Origin: Symbiodinium natans
Taxonomy: Eukaryota > Sar > Dinophyceae > Suessiales > Symbiodiniaceae
DNA: 64,000 nt
Assembly: GCA_905221605.1 (NCBI GenBank)
Contig: CAJNDS010002313.1
Location: forward strand, 45,001 to 109,000
Direction: 5' to 3'
Part shown: positions 30,964 through 39,443 of the stretch, one piece after another
How the letters are laid out: every line of letters starts with the position of its first letter
Numbering within the stretch: the stretch's first letter is position 1
Notes under the pieces: model-generated
Told to the model about the DNA's origin: nothing
Seen by the model: the letters and a program-made list of their open reading frames with translations, nothing else
Databases searched by the model: none
Program-made: the position numbers and the translations under genes

Positions 30964-32811
30964 TCAAGCGAGCACGACGTTATGCGCGCGCGCGACGTCA
31001 GGCCGAGCGCGCGCACAATGCCTACAAAACAGCTGCACATCCGGTAGCAGCGCTCCGATGTGAACACAGTCCTCAGCACGGGCACGACCACAGGCGATCG
31101 TCTGCATATCCTCAGCTGAGCACACATGGATCTTGTGTTCATAAGCGGAGCCCTTCTTGGGATTCTTGGTGAAGAACTCCGTCACGTTGAGCTCAAAGTC
31201 CTCCCCGTCATCGACTTCATCCTCGGGGAGAACGCATTTAGGATCATGGTATCGTTTGTAGTCCGCCACAATGTCTTTGATCATGTTGGCGGAAACTCCT
31301 GTCCGCGAGCGAGCGTACTTCTGGACGAGCGGGCCTGGATTCTTCCAATTGGCTTGAAGGCCAATGCTAGGAGCTTGATGTCCCTGGCGGACCGCTTGAT
31401 CCAGCAGTGTCACTCTACATGAGTGCCATTTGAGCGAGGGGATCGCCGTTAGAAGGTCCTGGTTGAGTTGAGCGTCATGACCCACGTGCCAGAGACAGTG
31501 AACGAGCCATTGCAGGGACCTGTCATAGGCTGGAGCGTGGCATGTGAAGGCCTCCCGGGTGTTGAGCTCGGGCACCCAGAAGTCCCTCTCTAGATCCTCC
31601 GCAAAGTGAGCCTGGAACAAGGACCAACCAGCGCGCAGCCATGGAACCTGGCCAAAGGACACGTCGGGGACCAAGAACTTGGTGCCTCGACGCTTTCGTT
31701 CCGTTTTGGTTTGCCACGAAACTCCGAAGAGGCCCTCCTCGTTCAACTCGAGCTCGGTGGGCTTCACGTGAACAGCATCATCAAACCTGAGAGAGGCCAT
31801 GATCATGCACGTGACCCACCATAGGAAGATGCGCACTGGCACACTCCATCTGTCATCGGTGATCGCCGTCTCCAAAGCTACCACGAGGGGAAATGGAAAT
31901 GCCGGCGCCTCCTTGAGCGGCCTGCCTCTCTTATCAAAGATCTGTTTCTCAAGAGCGAGGATCCGAGCATCATCCAGATCCGGGATCTCCAGGTCGATAC
32001 GGAACGCGACCCACTTTATGGCTGTCCGGAGGGACGGCAGAACGGTGGGGCCGCATTCCTTGGAATCCAAGTAGAGAGCGTACTTAAGGATCCTATCCAC
32101 AGAGATGGGGTAGAGCGGCATAGCGATCGATGCTGCCCAATCTTCAAGCTTCTCGTACCTGCGAATGTGGCCTGCCATGGTATTCGGCGCACCTGATGTG
32201 AAAACAAGATGCCGAAGGCGAGCCTTTTCTGCGGACGAGAGCACCTCTGGAGCTGTCGGACCCCCTGAGGGTGACGCATGGTCCCCGGCTCTCTCGGCGA
32301 TCAACTTCAGCCGCTGAGCCCACTTCTGCTTCTCGGCCAGCTCTTGATCCAGAAGCGGAGTTGTAGATGAGCTCGCAGGTTGGTTGATCAATCTGGCTTT
32401 CGGCCTCGGAAGCTTAGGGGGCGGTAGAAGGGCTTTCACGGCCGACTCCCTTCGAGCAGGCACAGAAGCTGGACTAAGCTCGCCGAAGCATCTTTTAAGA
32501 GCATGGCCAGTGCCAGTCTGCAAAGCGACCGATTCATCGAACCATGACTCAGAGGCCTTGATTAAAATCCAGAACTGCTCAAGCATCTGTGTTCTTTCTG
32601 CGAGCGCAGCATGGACCTCTGGCTGATCATCCTTGATCAGACTCAGATACTTGGCAGCAAACTCTCCTTCAGAGGCGCAGTCGAGCGCCAGCACAAAGTG
32701 AAAGCTTGCCAGCTCACATGAGAGCGCCGCTTCTCGGAACCCGTTGTCAAATTTCGGCCAGGAAACAACTTTCCAAAACCAACGATCGGCACCCTTAACT
32801 TTTGGAGCCAT
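30964..32811 (-). CDS. Tyrosine recombinase of the retroelement
   Basis: 615 codons from the ATG at 32811 (MAPKVKGADRWFWK). The frame is open further upstream to 33186, but that part is a CA microsatellite reading CVCVCVC and is rejected. Residues about 205-300 look like the N-terminal arm-binding/SAM-like domain. The catalytic domain shows R342 (SLRFDDAVHV), a basic beta-hairpin around K369-R375, H463-x-x-R466 (WHSCRVTLLDQAV), W489 and the nucleophile candidate Y499 (LVQKYAR), the full R-K-H-R-W-Y set in order. A Cys/His-rich tail (CRHCARARPD) follows. It would integrate the circular DNA intermediate. Its position upstream of the RT differs from most known DIRS-like elements. Confidence 0.88.
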   Translation of the reverse strand: MAPKVKGADRWFWKVVSWPKFDNGFREAALSCELASFHFVLALDCASEGEFAAKYLSLIKDDQPEVHAALAERTQMLEQFWILIKASESWFDESVALQTGTGHALKRCFGELSPASVPARRESAVKALLPPPKLPRPKARLINQPASSSTTPLLDQELAEKQKWAQRLKLIAERAGDHASPSGGPTAPEVLSSAEKARLRHLVFTSGAPNTMAGHIRRYEKLEDWAASIAMPLYPISVDRILKYALYLDSKECGPTVLPSLRTAIKWVAFRIDLEIPDLDDARILALEKQIFDKRGRPLKEAPAFPFPLVVALETAITDDRWSVPVRIFLWWVTCMIMASLRFDDAVHVKPTELELNEEGLFGVSWQTKTERKRRGTKFLVPDVSFGQVPWLRAGWSLFQAHFAEDLERDFWVPELNTREAFTCHAPAYDRSLQWLVHCLWHVGHDAQLNQDLLTAIPSLKWHSCRVTLLDQAVRQGHQAPSIGLQANWKNPGPLVQKYARSRTGVSANMIKDIVADYKRYHDPKCVLPEDEVDDGEDFELNVTEFFTKNPKKGSAYEHKIHVCSAEDMQTIACGRARAEDCVHIGALLPDVQLFCRHCARARPDVARAHNVVLA

Positions 32812-32989
32812 GTCCAGGACTGCGGCAGGGCAAGGAGGGGAAAGCGCGAACGCGACCTTCGCGGGCGCGAACGAGCGCGGACCCCGCCCTGAAGACCCGC
32901 CCGGACCCGAACCTCCAGCGCGACCCGGGGAGAGAAACTTTTCCCAGCGCGAAAAACAAAACAAGAGGGAGCCGACCGGAGACAGGGTG

Positions 32990-33060
32990 AGAGGAAAGAA
33001 CCCCAAACCCCCTTCAGTGCACACACACACACACACACACACACACCCCGACACGCCCAA
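32990..33060. repeat. CA microsatellite inside the retroelement
   Basis: About 14 CA units (33018-33046) between the recombinase start and the first ORF. It extends the recombinase frame artefactually. Confidence 0.8.
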
Positions 33061-33327
33061 CATGCACAGCACAAGCAAGAACTTGCAAATGCACATGAGC
33101 ATGTGAGTGAACATGTTGTTGCTGCTGTGTGAAAAATGTGAGCACGACGGTCCTTGATTCGAGCGAATCAAAACTTTATCCTTCACGGATGCTTGCTCCC
33201 CTCTTCGCGAGGGTTGGGTCTGTGATCGGCGAACTGCGAACGCTACTGGATCGCTGAACGCAAAAAGAGCGCCCTTTCAACCTTACTGAAACAAGTCAAA
33301 ACTTCAGCAAGGCGAGCGCCTTTTGGC

Positions 33328-33567
33328 TCAGGATGAGCCATCCAAGCTCTGACTCGGCCCGAACGACTGGGGAGGGCCTGTCGGTGCCGTCTGCTCAGAG
33401 GTCGCCGGGGGCTTTGTCGAACTCGATGCGGCGATCGCCTCCTGAGCCGGTTCCACTCTGGTCCTAGAGGCCAAGAACTCCCTCTCGTTCTTCTGCAAGA
33501 CCTCGGAGAAGACCTTCGGGGTGATCGCCGCAGAGGTGCGGGAGACGTTCATGTCCGCCCTGAACAT
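33328..33567 (-). CDS. Possible -1 frame extension of the first retroelement ORF
   Basis: This frame overlaps the end of the 488-codon ORF by 19 bases and continues for 79 codons, including AAITPKVFSEVLQKNEREFL and an Ala/Pro/Ser-rich tail. A -1 shift would append it to the upstream protein. It could equally be a start-overlap ORF (its ATG overlaps the TGA). Confidence 0.35.
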   Translation of the reverse strand: MFRADMNVSRTSAAITPKVFSEVLQKNEREFLASRTRVEPAQEAIAASSSTKPPATSEQTAPTGPPQSFGPSQSLDGSS

Positions 33568-35015
33568 GTCCCGCGGAGCTCGCCAGGCTGAACTCCCTCC
33601 TTGTTGTTGGCCCCTGCGATCGCCTGCACGTCCGAGGTGCGCTGGTCGAAGCTTGGAGCCACTGACCCAGCGTCCTGATCGGTCAAGGCAGAACGGGTGG
33701 AGCGATCCACACTGAGCTGCTGTGCAACAGCAGCAGCGGCCGCATCGGCGATCGCCGGAGGAGCTGACGCCAAGGGAGCAGCCATAGCGTGGTCCGTGAT
33801 GTGCGTACGGTGAGCGAGAGCTGCGGGGTCCACGTACTCGGGCTGCATCACGAAGAGCTTCGAGCGAGCACGGAGGTGAAAGTCCAGAGCCTCCTCATCC
33901 ATCGGGAAGTTCGTGACCTGCACCCCGACCTCCTCAAAATTCCTCGTCTTCGAAGTCGCCCACCATGGATCCAGGTGTGCAGCCAGCTGAGCGAACTGCT
34001 GGGTCTGATCCGGACACTCCACGCGAGCTCGCTGGGCCCGAACGTGTGTGATTGTCTGGATCAAGGCGGGGCCCGATATGTGGCTGACCGCCAACCAAGT
34101 CCCCGGGACCGAGATGCGACCGCATTTCAGGTCAATCCGGTTGTCTGAGTCCCGGTACCTGAATTCCACACGATCGGCGTCATTCCCGATCCCATCAGTT
34201 GAGCTCCGATCGGTGACTCGTAGCTCGCAGTTGCACCTGCAATGGTCCCCGGCCAGAACTGTGCCGTTGGGGCCGACCGAGTAGCTGCGACCTCCCACTT
34301 CGAAGGAGAACACAGAAACAGTCCACCCCTGGAACACTGCCACCACGATCGATGGCCTGAACCGACCTTGGCAGGCATCTCGGATCAGCATCTCGTCGCA
34401 GAACTGCTGCTGCACTGACAAGTCGCTGTCCGAGCGGTAGCCCCTGAGCACCCAGTGGAAGAGGACCTCGTTGCCGTTGAAGAACTGTACGTCCACGTAG
34501 GTCGCGGAGGAGCTCCTCATCATCGGCCACACAAATGGCTGAAAAGCCTCGTGGGACAAGGCATCCGCCGTGCGGCTGTCCCAGCGAGCGCAGGGTCCGC
34601 CGGTATGCGAACCCACGGTCATGAGCAAGACGGCTTTCACACCATCCAGCGTGTAGTTGGCGAACAGGCTCATCTGGAACCCAGAGCTGGGAGGCATGAC
34701 CTGGTCCCGTTCCGTCAGAACGTTGATGGAAGAGGCCGCGTTAGCCATGATCTCTTCCACCAGCCAGTTCTGGAACGGGCTGATCACCCTGTCATCCCGG
34801 TTGTCCACCGTGATCAGGGATTTCTTGGCGTCGTCGTCCGCAGCATCTGTGATCACCGACTCCACATAAGCCGGGATCTGCATCGCGAACGGGTTGTGGA
34901 CCGCAGCCACCTGCACCTTGGTACTGGCGATGACCACCGCGACGAGCTCCACCTTTCTGAGGCAGATCTGGCTGAGCAGCCGTAGCGGCCCCTGGGGTGT
35001 AGTGACCCCAGACAT
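33549..35015 (-). CDS. Unknown 488-aa protein, first ORF of the retroelement
   Basis: ATG at 35015 (MSGVTTPQGPLRLLSQI). The frame is open upstream into repeat A1 but without an ATG. The body is rich in hydrophobic and charged residues with beta-like patches (VSVFSFEVGGRSYSVGPNGT) and one Cys cluster (HCRCNCEL). The C-terminus is Ala/Pro-rich. It occupies the place of a first Gag-type ORF, but I recognise no capsid or other family. It sits 143 bp downstream of the spliced-leader-like site, which would place it first on a trans-spliced-like transcript. Confidence 0.65.
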   Translation of the reverse strand: MSGVTTPQGPLRLLSQICLRKVELVAVVIASTKVQVAAVHNPFAMQIPAYVESVITDAADDDAKKSLITVDNRDDRVISPFQNWLVEEIMANAASSINVLTERDQVMPPSSGFQMSLFANYTLDGVKAVLLMTVGSHTGGPCARWDSRTADALSHEAFQPFVWPMMRSSSATYVDVQFFNGNEVLFHWVLRGYRSDSDLSVQQQFCDEMLIRDACQGRFRPSIVVAVFQGWTVSVFSFEVGGRSYSVGPNGTVLAGDHCRCNCELRVTDRSSTDGIGNDADRVEFRYRDSDNRIDLKCGRISVPGTWLAVSHISGPALIQTITHVRAQRARVECPDQTQQFAQLAAHLDPWWATSKTRNFEEVGVQVTNFPMDEEALDFHLRARSKLFVMQPEYVDPAALAHRTHITDHAMAAPLASAPPAIADAAAAAVAQQLSVDRSTRSALTDQDAGSVAPSFDQRTSDVQAIAGANNKEGVQPGELRGTCSGRT

Positions 35016-35116
35016 CCTCAGCAGCCTGACCAGTCGGAGGGAGCTGCCGAGGTTGAGGGAACTGGCTCGGTCGCGGGAACGACATTCTCCCCAGGCCCTA
35101 CAACTAAGACCAGTTC

Positions 35117-35272
35117 CCAAAAACAGCCGATCAGCTCTTGTCTGCGGGGTCGATCGCCTTTTGCCAAAATGGCGACGGATCCGCAAACTCGAGCAGACCG
35201 AAAAGCAAGTGAAAACCTGCAGACCAAAGTGAGACCCAAACCCCAGACCAACCTAACCGGTGGTTTGGGAAC
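35117..35272 (-). repeat. Split direct repeat A1 (outer 5' end)
   Basis: 156 bp. Its outer edge GGTTTGGGAAC meets the microsatellite at 35273. Its partner is 26031-26186. Confidence 0.95.
35158..35178 (-). promoter_or_regulatory. Spliced-leader-like sequence in repeat A1
   Basis: Same 18/21 match to the dinoflagellate spliced leader as in A2, in sense with the element's genes and about 95 bp inside its 5' edge. The base before it (T) fits the leader's degenerate first position. Confidence 0.5.
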
Positions 35273-35430
35273 TAATCACAATCATAACAATCATAACAAT
35301 CATAACAATCATAACAATAATAACAATAATAACAATAATAACAATAATAACAATAATAACAATAATAACAATAATAACAATAATAACAATAAAAACAATG
35401 ATAACAATAATGACAATATTATAACAATAG
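35273..35430 (+). repeat. AAC/AAT microsatellite, right flank of the retroelement
   Basis: Begins TAATCACAATCATAAC and passes into (AATAAC)n. It is the continuation of the tract at 25152-25375. Confidence 0.9.
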
Positions 35431-35476
35431 GAGGCTCTCATGGGCTTGGCAAGGGAGACCAACTTCTGACATTTGG

Positions 35477-35575
35477 TGGTTTACGATATTCGGGGTACCT
35501 TGTTGGGGTCCTTATTCTAAGGGAAATCTACTATGTGGGGTTCTATTTTGGGGGTGCCCTATTTTCGTAAAGTCC
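35477..35575. mobile_element. MITE family 1 copy with 7-bp target duplication
   Basis: 99 bp. The ends are TGGTTTACGA and TCGTAAAGTCC, with the inner blocks CGGGGTACCTTGTTGGGG and TTTTGGGGGTGCCC. Perfect flanking duplication CATTTGG at 35470-35476 and 35576-35582. Confidence 0.75.
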
Positions 35576-35918
35576 CATTTGGAGGGTGCTGCAGTCGATA
35601 GAAAGAAGGGTGGGAGGCGCCCCTTTAGCGCGACGAGCAGCTGATTCGGGCGAAATGTCAGACGGCACACGCATGCCGTCACAACCCATTTTGAAGCACA
35701 AGGACCGCACAGCTCGGCTAGGAGAATTGGTCTTGCTTATCCTGCTGGCCTCCCAACCCTAAACCCTAAACCCTAAACCCCAAACCCCAAACCCTAAACC
35801 CTAAACACCGTGTACTTTCACGCGCGGCTCCCTTGGGCACGCGCTGAGGAGCTCGAGGATGACGAGCTTAGGCTGGTGTGGCTGGCCTTCTCAACTCGGA
35901 TGTGACCGGTGGTTGTCG

Positions 35919-35992
35919 GGTTTCGGGTTTCGGGTTTCGGGTTTAGGGTTTAGGGTTTAGGGTTTAGGGTTTAGGGTTTAGGGTTTAGGGTT
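35919..35992 (+). repeat. TTTCGGG/TTTAGGG tract
   Basis: Three TTTCGGG units followed by about seven TTTAGGG units. Confidence 0.9.
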
Positions 35993-36117
35993 GCACCTAA
36001 TATGTAGGGTGTCCAAAAAGGGCCTGATGTTGACAGCTGCCCATGTGAGGCTTCGGCGCTTCGGTGTTGGGGCTTCCTGCTGATTGGGGCAAAGAAAAGC
36101 TCTGCAGTTCTACCCAG

Positions 36118-36233
36118 GACTCTGTTTACTTACAGCTTAGTAGTAACTGCCCTTGATTAGTAGGTATGACCCTGGGACTCTGTTTACTTACAGTTTAGTA
36201 GTAGCTGCCCTTGATTAGTAGGCATGACCCATA
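36118..36233 (+). repeat. 58-bp tandem duplication
   Basis: Two units beginning GACTCTGTTTACTTACAG, period 58, differing at a few positions. Each contains TTAGTAGTA and CTGCCCTTGATTAGTAGG. Confidence 0.85.
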
Positions 36234-36706
36234 AAACTGCAGGCAAAGAGGGTCCCAGCTAGTCATACAGGCTTTAACCCAAACCTCTGTTCTGGTACTT
36301 TGTGGCGCTCGCTGACTCTCTTACTCACTTTCTTCTCTCTTGGCTGCCTCTGGCTCCAACAGAAGTGGGTTTGGGGTTTAGGGTTTAGGGTTTAGGGTTT
36401 AGGGTTTAGGGTTTGGCTAACGATCTGCAAGAGGCGAAAGCGTTCACGATGCTCGCGAGCACTTCTTGGGCAGCGGAGTCCGATACTTCGTTGCCTGCCT
36501 TGTGGTTGTCCGCTCTCCGACACCTATTTAGGCCTTAGGGTCCACTCATCTTAAAAGCTTTAGCAAAGGCCCTGTCATGGCTCTCCATACATCCTCCACC
36601 CCTCTTACAACGAAAAGTTTGGGCTCCCTGTGTCCACCCTCTCAATGCCAAAAGGCACTGGTATTTCACTCTGCCCCTTCGGCCACCTGCAGAAACCTTA
36701 ACTTAC

Positions 36707-36866
36707 TTCGGATGATTTATCTACGCAGACCTCCATTCCCATGCCAGCAGGCGCAACCAGAAAGGTGTTGCCCCATGCCTCGCTGTAGGTTAGGCGCAGC
36801 TTCTTCCTGCTCCCGCCGCCCTGGTCGTGGATTGGAAGCTCCACAAGAAGAACAAAGCAACGCCAC
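36707..36866 (-). CDS. Candidate internal exon, unknown protein
   Basis: Bounded by an AAAG acceptor and a perfect GTAAGT donor. The 53 codons include RCFVLLVELPIHDQGGGSRK and LRLTYSEAWGNTFLVAPAGM and end EVCVDKSSE. The composition is clearly protein-like. No family is recognised, and no neighbouring exon was assigned. Confidence 0.45.
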
Positions 36867-37246
36867 CTTTCATGCTGGTTTGCGAGAGGCTGTGGAATGT
36901 ACTTGGGTTCGGGGGGTGATTTGGTGCTTTGCGGTTGATTCAAGACCCTTGAACCATTCAGTCCCGACTCCCGTAACTCCGACATTGCAAGGGCAAACCT
37001 GCCACCTTGGGCCGTCGACTTCCACCTCAACCAATTACAACTCCAGACCCCAAAAACTTTTGTGAACTTCCCCATCTTCCCCCCGCCCCCCCACCCCCTT
37101 CCCCGTCGCCCCCCGAAGAAAGGAAAGAACTGGCAGGGCCCCGGACAGGGGGGAGCTCACCCTTCAGCTCTTGCTGGACGTTCCACCTGCTGCTTCATTT
37201 GATGAAGCCCCACAGTCGCCGCCCGGCTTAGTTAAGCTCTTCCATG

Positions 37247-37431
37247 CCCGCAATACGTCGTGGCATGACACCTTTTTTGCTGCTGACGCCGCACCTCAAG
37301 AGGCAGTATGGGGGTCTGTTGTCTCTGCCTGAAAAGCGGGTCGAAAATCGACCCAGTCCCAAGGGGAACACGTCCAGAATTTCTAGACGTCAGAAAATGA
37401 CATGGTCTGCTTGTGAGACCTCTGCTCACAT
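37247..37431 (-). other. 3' flank of light-harvesting pseudogene copy
   Basis: Same conserved flank as at 16475-16673, including the GGGTCGA/TCGACCC hairpin (37338-37354). Similarity to the unit stops at about 37247, the end of the array. Confidence 0.6.
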
Positions 37432-38133
37432 TCAAGATCCGAACTGTTCGATGCCCGACTTGCCGGTGTAGAGACCTGCGGCGATCTGGCCAATTGCAGC
37501 AAACATTGCGATTCTGCCGTTGTTGAGCTCCCGGGACCTCATCTCATCCGACTAGTCATCACCCACCAAAGGGAGAGGGTTTCCGAAATTTCCAGGCTCC
37601 TTGCTCTCGTCTTGCACGAAGACTGTGGCCTCCAACACGGCGATGATGGCGATGGTGATGAGGAAGCCCGCCTGACCGGCGCCGACGGTGCAGGCGGAGA
37701 CGTCCTTCGGCACGCCCTCCATGCCGGGAAGCTGCACCAAGCTCTGTGTAAGCATGCCAAGCGCACCCATCATTGCCAGGCGCCCGTGCTTAAGCTCCTT
37801 GGCCCGAAAGTCCTTGAACGTCGCCTCGTCCTTGCAAAGCCCAGCAGGATCAAAGAAGCCCAGCGGCTCCATGGCCCCGATTTGGCTCTCGGCGCTGAAG
37901 TTGCACGCCACGCTCTTGGCGCTCTTTGCGCTCTTGCGGCTCGGGCGCTTCGTGACGAAGCTCAGGCTGCTCAGGGCCACGACTCCGGAGGCCGCGGCCA
38001 GCGCCGAGGTCATGCCAAAGCGCGACTCGGAATGCATGGACGGCACTACAGAGCCCCGGAGCGCAGACGACTGGACCTGGGCCCCTGGCACCACGAAGGC
38101 CTCGGTGTTTGGCACAGCCATCAGAGAAGCCAT
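37432..38133 (-). pseudogene. Light-harvesting protein, array copy 2, nonsense-truncated
   Basis: Homologous along the full 702 bp to the array copies, but a TAC tyrosine codon is TAG (37552-37554). The frame therefore ends after residue 193 (PLPLVGDD) and lacks helix 3 with its RELNNGRIAM chlorophyll-binding motif. The rest of the reading frame is preserved downstream of the stop, so the lesion looks young. It may still be transcribed with its neighbours, but the product would lose one of three membrane helices. Confidence 0.85.
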
Positions 38134-38439
38134 GACTCGGAGCGGAAGTCAAGCAAGCGAAGGCAAAGCCGGAGAACGATCTGAACGACTCTTTGAGCCC
38201 ATGCATGCATTTCAGAGACCCTGAGCAACAGCAAGACCACCCTGTTGCAGATTTATTCGCACCATATCGTGGCATGTCGCCTTTTTGCTGCTGACGCCGC
38301 ACCTCAAGAGGCAGTGTGGGGGTCTGTTGTCTCTGCCTGAAAAGCGGGTCGAAAATCGACCCAGTCCCAAGGGGAACACGTCCAGAATTTCTAGACGTCA
38401 GAAAATGACATGGTCTGCTTGTGAGACCTCTGCTCACAT
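38134..38439 (-). other. Array spacer between light-harvesting copies 2 and 3
   Basis: 306 bp: the 5' leader region of copy 2 and the 3' flank of copy 3. It is nearly identical to 39142-39443. Confidence 0.7.
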
Positions 38440-39141
38440 TCAAGATCCGAACTGTTCGATGCCCGACTTGCCGGTGTAGAGACCTGCGGCGATCTGGCCA
38501 ATTGCAGCAAACATTGCGATTCTGCCGTTGTTGAGCTCCCGGGACCTCATCTCATCCGAGTAGTCATCACCCACCAAAGGGAGAGGGTTCCCGAAATTTC
38601 CAGGCTCCTTGCTCTCGTCTTGCACGAAGACTGTGGCCTCCAACACGGCGATGATGGCGATGGTGATGAGGAAGCCCGCCTGACCGGCGCCGACGGTGCA
38701 GGCGGAGACGTCCTTCGGCACGCCCTCCATGCCGGGAAGCTGCACCAAGCTCTGTGTAAGCATGCCAAGCGCACCCATCATTGCCAGGCGCCCGTGCTTA
38801 AGCTCCTTGGCCCGAAAGTCCTTGAACGTCGCCTCGTCCTTGCAAAGCCCAGCAGGATCAAAGAAGCCCAGCGGCTCCATGGCCCCGATTTGGCTCTCGG
38901 CGCTGAAGTTGCACGCCACGCTCTTGGCGCTCTTTGCGCTCTTGCGGCTCGGGCGCTTCGTGACGAAGCTCAGGCTGCTCAGGGCCACGACTCCGGAGGC
39001 CGCGGCCAGCGCCGAGGTCATGCCAAAGCGCGACTCGGAATGCATGGACGGCACTACGGAGCCCCGGAGCGCAGACGACTGGACCTGGGCCCCTGGCACC
39101 ACGAAGGCCTCGGTGTTTGGCACAGCCATCAGAGAAGCCAT
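38440..39141 (-). CDS. Chlorophyll a/c-binding light-harvesting protein, array copy 3
   Basis: Intact 233-codon frame. The leader occupies residues 1 to about 80. Helix 1 holds ELKHGRLAMM (residues 113-122), helix 2 is about 155-173, and helix 3 is about 198-222 with RELNNGRIAM. The protein equals copy 4 as far as I can compare. It is thylakoid-located, binding chlorophyll a/c2 and carotenoid as a peripheral antenna. The gene is part of a head-to-tail array with units of about 1,004-1,008 bp. Confidence 0.92.
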   Translation of the reverse strand: MASLMAVPNTEAFVVPGAQVQSSALRGSVVPSMHSESRFGMTSALAAASGVVALSSLSFVTKRPSRKSAKSAKSVACNFSAESQIGAMEPLGFFDPAGLCKDEATFKDFRAKELKHGRLAMMGALGMLTQSLVQLPGMEGVPKDVSACTVGAGQAGFLITIAIIAVLEATVFVQDESKEPGNFGNPLPLVGDDYSDEMRSRELNNGRIAMFAAIGQIAAGLYTGKSGIEQFGS

Positions 39142-39443
39142 GACTCGGAGCGGAAGTCAAGCAAGCGAAGGCAAAGCCGGAGAACGATCTGAACGACTCT
39201 TTGAGCCCATGCATTTCAGAGACCCTGAGCAACAGCAAGACCACCCTGTTGCAGATTCATTCGCACCATATCGTGGCATGTCGCCTTTTTGCTGCTGACG
39301 CCGCACCTCAAGAGGCAGTGTGGGGGTCTGTTGTCTCTGCCTGAAAAGCGGGTCGAAAATCGACCCAGTCCCAAGGGGAACACGTCCAGAATTTCTAGAC
39401 GTCAGAAAATGACATGGTCTGCTTGTGAGACCTCTGCTCACAT
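39142..39443 (-). other. Array spacer between light-harvesting copies 3 and 4
   Basis: 302 bp. It contains the hairpin GGGTCGA-AAA-TCGACCC and a CT-rich leader region with several AG dinucleotides that could serve as trans-splice acceptors. Confidence 0.7.

Larger units (their letters stand above)
25376..35272 (-). mobile_element. Complete DIRS/Ngaro/PAT-like tyrosine-recombinase retroelement (9,897 bp)
   Basis: On the minus strand the order is A1 (35272-35117), genes, B1 (26500-26187), A2 (26186-26031), a 341-bp segment, then B2 (25689-25376). B1 and A2 abut with no base between, and their outer edges equal the two element ends. This is the split-direct-repeat structure of PAT/Ngaro-type elements, which are thought to integrate a circular intermediate by site-specific recombination. 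B1 and B2 are identical over 314 bp and A1/A2 differ at one of 156 positions, so insertion appears recent. No target duplication is seen, as expected. It carries a tyrosine recombinase, RT-RNase H and a Gag-like zinc-finger protein with intact frames. Here the recombinase precedes the RT, the reverse of the common order. Confidence 0.92.
35583..36706. other. Spacer with telomere-type tracts and a tandem duplication
   Basis: Tracts lie at 35755-35807 (CCCTAAA), 35919-35992 (TTTCGGG passing into TTTAGGG) and 36368-36415. No gene is supported. Confidence 0.45.

Noticed and set aside
32812-33186. N-terminal 125-codon extension of the tyrosine recombinase
   Set aside because: It reads through a CA microsatellite (CVCVCVC) and a Pro/Gly/Arg-rich stretch. 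The ATG at 32811 gives a normal start.
33316-33330. CCTTTTGGCTCAGG on the plus strand as a spliced-leader relic
   Set aside because: It is a short imperfect match, antisense to the retroelement genes and not repeated.
39198-39225. GGGCTCAAAGAG in the light-harvesting leader as a spliced-leader relic
   Set aside because: Only about seven bases of the leader's 3' end match, which is too weak.
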